NCBI GenBank assembly: GCA_029582155.1
Contig: CM055911.1
Location: 29,621,741-29,685,740, forward strand
Reading direction: 5' to 3'
DNA: 64,000 bases
Source of the DNA: Panopea generosa
Taxonomy: Eukaryota; Mollusca; Bivalvia; Adapedonta; Hiatellidae
Shown here: in pieces, positions 59,686 to 64,000 of the stretch
Numbering within the stretch: the first letter of the stretch is position 1
Layout: the number at the start of each line of letters is the position of its first letter
The notes under the pieces: model-generated
The model's database searches: none
The model's input: only the letters and a program-made list of their open reading frames with translations
Told to the model about the DNA's origin: nothing
Translations under genes and position numbers: made by a program

Positions 59686-62600
59686 CTGAAAAGAGCATCG
59701 TTACAATGACAACAGTCATATATATCACTATCTCACAAATATATGTAGTACTATCATACGAACTGTAATATCAACATAATAAAAACATATATATTTCTAT
59801 CAAAATACATATGAATTATTATCACACAAACATATATATTATTATCATAAAAACATACATATCACTATCATACAAACATATATGTAATTATCACACAAAC
59901 ACATATATTGCTATTAAACAAATATATACATTACTATCATACAACATATAATCATAAAACATTGATATTGTTATAATACAACTATATATATTGTCATCAT
60001 ATACATATATACATATCACTATCATATACGTATATTTGTTTCCATCACACAAACATTTACATTACTATCATACAAATATATATATTACTATCACAAACAC
60101 ATATATATTATTATCATAAAAAAAATATATCACTATCATACACGCATATTTAACTCTATCAAGCAAACATATATATATTATTACCATATCTACATATGTT
60201 ATATTATCATACAAACATATGTGTTCTTATCACACAAACATATGTATTACTATCATACAGATATATACATAACTATTCTACCAACATATCTATGTTTGTA
60301 TCAAATACAAACATATATAGTACCATTTTACAGTCATATATATTACTATCGTACAAGCACATATATTACTATCTAATAAACATATTTAGTACTTTTTTAT
60401 AGGCATATTATGTATATTAATATCGTATTAATATCATTCAATCATATATTTCTATCGTACATATAAAGTACTTATATTATGCACACATACTTTTTTTCAA
60501 AATTCCAGAGTCGCCACAACATTGTTTTTGTTATAATTTTGCAAACTAAACTATTGATACATTTAATTGGCAAAAATATATTTTCCTAAAAGTGTGTTAT
60601 ATGAAGTTTGACAGTGAAAGTTAAACTCCAACTGCTAAACTTTTGCCACTTTAGGGAGGAACTTATGAGGTCATGCAACGATGTATTTTTAGAACACTGT
60701 ACCATAACTGACAGGTAAAGTTCACATAAACCGCTCCTACATAACTGCCTGGCCCGCAGAAAATGTTGGGCCTCTCAGCCATTGTGTCAAAATAGAATAC
60801 GCACTGTGTAAGCTGTAATAACTGACAGGTAAAGAAAACAGCTGTTTTACATTAGCCACTCCTACACAACTGCCTGGCCCGCAGAAAATGTTGGGCCTCT
60901 CAGTCATAGTGTCAAACTAGAATACGCACTGTGTAAGCTGTAATAACTGTCAGGTAAAGAAAACAGCTGTTTTACATTAGCCACTCCTACACAACTGCCT
61001 GGCCCGCAGAAAATGTTGGGCCTCTCAGCCATAGTGTCAAACTAGAATACGCACTGTGTAAGCTGTAATAACTGACAGGTAAAGAAAACAGCTGTTTTAC
61101 ATTAGCCACTCCTACACAACTGCCTGGCCCGCAGAAAATGTTGGGCCTCTCAGCCATAGTGTCAAACTAGAATACGCACTGTGTAAGCTGTAATAACTGT
61201 CAGGTAAAGAAAACAGCTGTTTTACATTAGCCACTCCTACACAACTGCCTGGCCCGCAGAAAATGTTGGGCCTCTCAGCCATAGTGTCAAAATAGAATAC
61301 GCACTGTGTAAGCTGTAATAACTGTCAGGTAAAGAAAACAGCTGTTTTACATTAGCCACTCCTACACAACTGCCTGGCTCGCAGAAAATGTTGGGCCTCT
61401 CAGCCATAGTGTCAAACTAGAATACGTACTGTGTAAGCTGTAATAACTGACAGGTAAAGAAAACAGCTGTTTTACATTAGCCACTCCTACACAACTGCCT
61501 GGCCCGCAGAAAAGGTTGGGCCTCTCAGCCATAGTGTCAAAATAGAATACGCACTGTGTAAGCTGTAATAACTGACAGGTAAAGAAAACAGCTGTTTTAC
61601 CTTAGCCACTCCTACACAACTGCCTGGCTCGCAGAAAATGTTGGGCCTCTCAGCCATAGTGTCAAAATAGAATACGCACTGTGTAAGCTGTAATAACTGA
61701 CAGGTAAAGAAAACAGCTGTTTTACCTTAGCCACTCCTACACAACTGCCTGGCTCGCAGAAAATGTTGGGCCTCTCAGCCATAGTGTCAAAATAGAATAC
61801 GCACTGTGTAAGCTGTAATAACTGTCAGGTAAAGAAAACAGCTGTTTTACCTTAGCCACTCCTACACAACTGCCTGGCTCGCAGAAAATGTTGGGCCTCT
61901 CAGCCATAGTGTCAAACTAGAATACGTACTGTGTAAGCTGTAATAACTGACAGGTAAAGAAAACAGCTGTTTTACCTTTGCCACTCCTACACAACTGCCT
62001 GGCCCGCAGAAAATGTTGGGCCTCTCAGCCATAGTGTCAAAATAGAATACGCACTGTGTAAGCTGTAATAACTGACAGGTAAAGAAAACAGCTGTTTTAC
62101 CTTAGCCACTCCTACACAACTGCCTGGCTCGCAGAAAATGTTGGGCCTCTCAGCCATAGTGTCAAACTAGAATACGTACTGTGTAAGCTGTAATAACTGT
62201 CAGGTAAAGAAAACAGCTGTTTTACATTAGCCACTCCTACACAACTGCCTGGCTCGCAGAAAATGTTGGGCCTCCCAACCATAGTGTCAAAATAGAATAC
62301 GCACTGTGTAAGCTGTAATAACTGTCAGGTAAAGAAAACAGCTGTTTTACATTAGCCACTCCTACACAACTGCCTGGCCCGCAGAAAATGTTGGGCCTCT
62401 CAGCCATAGTGTCAAAATAGAATACGCACTGTGTAAGCTGTAATAACTGACAGGTAAAGAAAACAGCTGTTTTACATTAGCCACTCCTACACAACTGCCT
62501 GGCCCGCAGAAAATGTTGGGCCTCTCAGCCATAGTGTCAAAATAGAATACGCACTGTGTAAGCTGTAATAACTGACAGGTAAAGAAAACAGCTGTTTTAC

Positions 62601-63680
62601 ATTAGCCACTCCTACACAACTGCCTGGCCCGCAGAAAATGTTGGGCCTCTCAGCCATAGTGTCAAAATAGAATACGCACTGTGTAAGCTGTAATAACTGA
62701 CAGGTAAAGAAAACAGCTGTTTTACATTAGCCACTCCTACACAACTGCCTGGCCCGCAGAAAATGTTGGGCCTCTCAGCCATAGTGTCAAACTAGAATAC
62801 GCACTGTGTAAGCTGTAATAACTGTCAGGTAAAGAAAACAGCTGTTTTACATTAGCCACTCCTACACAACTGCCTGGCCCGCAGAAAATGTTGGGCCTCT
62901 CAGCCATAGTGTCAAAATAGAATACGCACTGTGTAAGCTGTAATAACTGTCAGGTAAAGAAAACAGCTGTTTTACATTAGCCACTCCTACACAACTGCCT
63001 GGCCCGCAGAAAATGTTGGGCCTCTCAGCCATAGTGTCAAACTAGAATACGTACTGTGTAAGCTGTAATAACTGACAGGTAAAGAAAACAGCTGTTTTAC
63101 ATTAGCCACTCCTACACAACTGCCTGGCCCGCAGAAAAGGTTGGGCCTCTCAGCCATAGTGTCAAAATAGAATACGCACTGTGTAAGCTGTAATAACTGA
63201 CAGGTAAAGAAAACAGCTGTTTTACCTTAGCCACTCCTACACAACTGCCTGGCTCGCAGAAAATGTTGGGCCTCTCAGCCATAGTGTCAAAATAGAATAC
63301 GCACTGTGTAAGCTGTAATAACTGACAGGTAAAGAAAACAGCTGTTTTACCTTAGCCACTCCTACACAACTGCCTGGCTCGCAGAAAATGTTGGGCCTCT
63401 CAATCCATAGTGTCAAAATAGAATACGCACTGTGTAAGCTGTAATAACTGTCAGGTAAAGAAAACAGCTGTTTTACATTAGCCACTCCTACACAACTGCC
63501 TGGCTCGCAGAAAATGTTGGGCCTCTCAGCCATAGTGTCAAACTAGAATACGTACTGTGTAAGCTGTAATAACTGACAGGTAAAGAAAACAGCTGTTTTA
63601 CATTAGCCACTCCTACACAACTGCCTGGCCCGCAGAAAAGGTTGGGCCTCTCAGCCATAGTGTCAAAATAGAATACGCAC
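59686..63680 (-). other. Intron of the amine oxidase gene (3,995 bp), largely tandem repeat
   Basis: The donor GTGCGT (63680-63675 on minus) and acceptor CTCTTTTCAG (ending at 59686) are both phase 0. Joining the exons gives PWPEAAITAYT followed by TSTYTPTLGDDV, which keeps the spacing I expect for this family. The intron holds a degenerate AT-rich repeat next to the acceptor and a 125-bp minisatellite that starts at the donor itself. Confidence 0.8.
59705..60485. repeat. Degenerate AT-rich tandem repeat in intron
   Basis: Irregular units of about 23-30 bp built on ACATATATATTACTATCATA plus CAAA, with spacing and sequence heavily diverged. It lies just upstream (in gene orientation) of the last exon's acceptor. 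Confidence 0.75.
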
Positions 63681-63696
63681 TGTGTAAGCTGTAATA
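60660..63696. repeat. 125-bp minisatellite spanning an exon-intron boundary (23 full copies plus partial ends)
   Basis: AATACGCACTGTGTAAGCTG begins copies at 60796 and then every 125 bp up to the exon (last at 63672, with one extra base near 63399). Other unit blocks are TAATAACTGACAGGTAAAG, AAACAGCTGTTTTACATTAG, CCACTCCTACACAACTGCC and GCAGAAAATGTTGGGCCTC. Variants are CATTAG/CCTTAG, GGCCCGCAG/GGCTCGCAG, CAAAATAG/CAAACTAG, GCACTG/GTACTG and TGACAGG/TGTCAGG. The AAAAGG variant occurs at 61506 and again exactly 1,625 bp (13 units) later at 63131, suggesting a 13-unit duplication. The right-hand end overlaps the last 16 nt of the exon at 63681-63874. Minus-strand frames such as RPNIFCEPGSCVGVANVKQL are repeat translations. 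Confidence 0.96.
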
Positions 63697-63874
63697 GCAG
63701 CTTCGGGCCATGGGCGAAGCCCGCCATCATCCGTTGGGTTGATTTCCGCAAATCTGAGGAATTGCCCGAAAGACACTTTGCTCCATTTTTGAAACCATTT
63801 CTGCCAATCGACGTTTGTGGGCTTGGTTCCCAACTCGTTCTTGACAGGGGCCATTGTTCTGTCATACAAATCCA
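63681..63874 (-). CDS. Flavin amine oxidase / L-amino-acid oxidase-like protein, penultimate exon
   Basis: This 194-bp exon is bounded by acceptor TTATTTTATCTTAG (exon start 63874, two bases of a split codon) and donor ACA/GTGCGT (exon end 63681). It encodes about 64 residues: DLYDRTMAPVKNELGTKPTN (start), then VDWQKWFQKWSKVSFGQFLR, FAEINPTDDGG, LRPWPEAAITAYT. The LRPWPEAAI.AY block is typical of the helical domain of bacterial and invertebrate flavin monoamine/L-amino-acid oxidases and joins directly to STYTPTL in the next exon. Upstream exons, including the FAD-binding N-terminus, are outside the window (above 64000). The last 16 nt of this exon are present in every unit of the intronic 125-bp repeat. 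Confidence 0.85.
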
Positions 63875-64000
63875 CTAAGATAAAATAACACAGGCAGGTT
63901 ATCGTACTTACATAAATTAAATAATTTTATAAGCTTATTAAAAATATCAACACAGTCATCATTACATTGCTTTTTTGTAATTTAATCTATTACTAGATTA
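63875..64000 (-). other. Start of the next upstream intron of the amine oxidase gene
   Basis: AT-rich sequence upstream of the acceptor at 63875. It contains a polypyrimidine-poor but usable TTATTTTATCTTAG acceptor. No coding sequence was recognised. Confidence 0.6.

Noticed and set aside
63237..63865. Minus-strand frames with NIFCEPGSCVGVANVKQL repeats as extra coding sequence of the amine oxidase
   Set aside because: They are translations of the 125-bp intronic repeat. The true exon leaves this sequence at the GTGCGT donor, and the in-frame continuation meets a stop within six codons.

Overview
The window looks like animal (metazoan) DNA, most likely from a mollusc and plausibly a bivalve. 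It is AT-rich. Intron-containing coding sequence appears only at the right end. Many short tRNA-headed retroposons are present, with a body and tail of the kind I associate with mollusc and other invertebrate MetaSINE-type elements. There are broken LINE copies, several TIR or foldback elements, and a very high load of tandem repeats. No bacterial operons, CRISPR array or intact virus was seen. The species assignment is inference.

Layout, left to right. 1-2965: 54/55-bp satellite that enters from outside the window. 3.2-5.8 kb: two SINEs, a CTGT tetranucleotide tract, CT tracts, a G tract and one copy of a dispersed repeat (R1). 6.1-11.2 kb: a 58-bp repeat split by a foldback element and by a 2.8-kb broken LINE with endonuclease and reverse transcriptase remnants. 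11.3-12.9 kb: a 23-bp array containing a 470-bp TIR element. 12.9-16.7 kb: dispersed repeats, SINEs and GAT/TTC tracts. 16.7-21.9 kb: a 19-bp array. 22.6-26.2 kb: a 65-bp array. 27.4-28.9 kb: 30-bp and 31/32-bp arrays. 31.2-32.0 kb: a pair of related TIR elements. 32.0-38.8 kb: a 54-bp array. 40.7-44.3 kb: a 24-bp array in two subfamilies. 44.4-48.0 kb: SINEs, one of them carrying a small MITE. 48.9-55.4 kb: a LINE 3' remnant followed by a 37-bp array. 55.4-57.2 kb: a dispersed repeat, a SINE and an antisense decayed reverse transcriptase. 58.7-63.9 kb: the last two exons of a flavin amine oxidase / L-amino-acid oxidase-like gene on the minus strand.

By my tally a little over half of the 64 kb is tandem repeat, in about a dozen unrelated families. 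The long open reading frames in these arrays follow from the repeat period and the absence of stop codons, and I do not call them genes.

The most interesting observation is in the amine oxidase gene. The 3,995-bp intron between its last two exons is mostly a 125-bp minisatellite whose unit includes the intron's own 5' splice donor and the last 16 nt of the preceding exon. The real donor is therefore followed by 23 tandem decoy copies. Other points of interest are nested insertions with readable target sites, a foldback element, higher-order repeat structure, and repeated contact between array edges and transposable-element ends.
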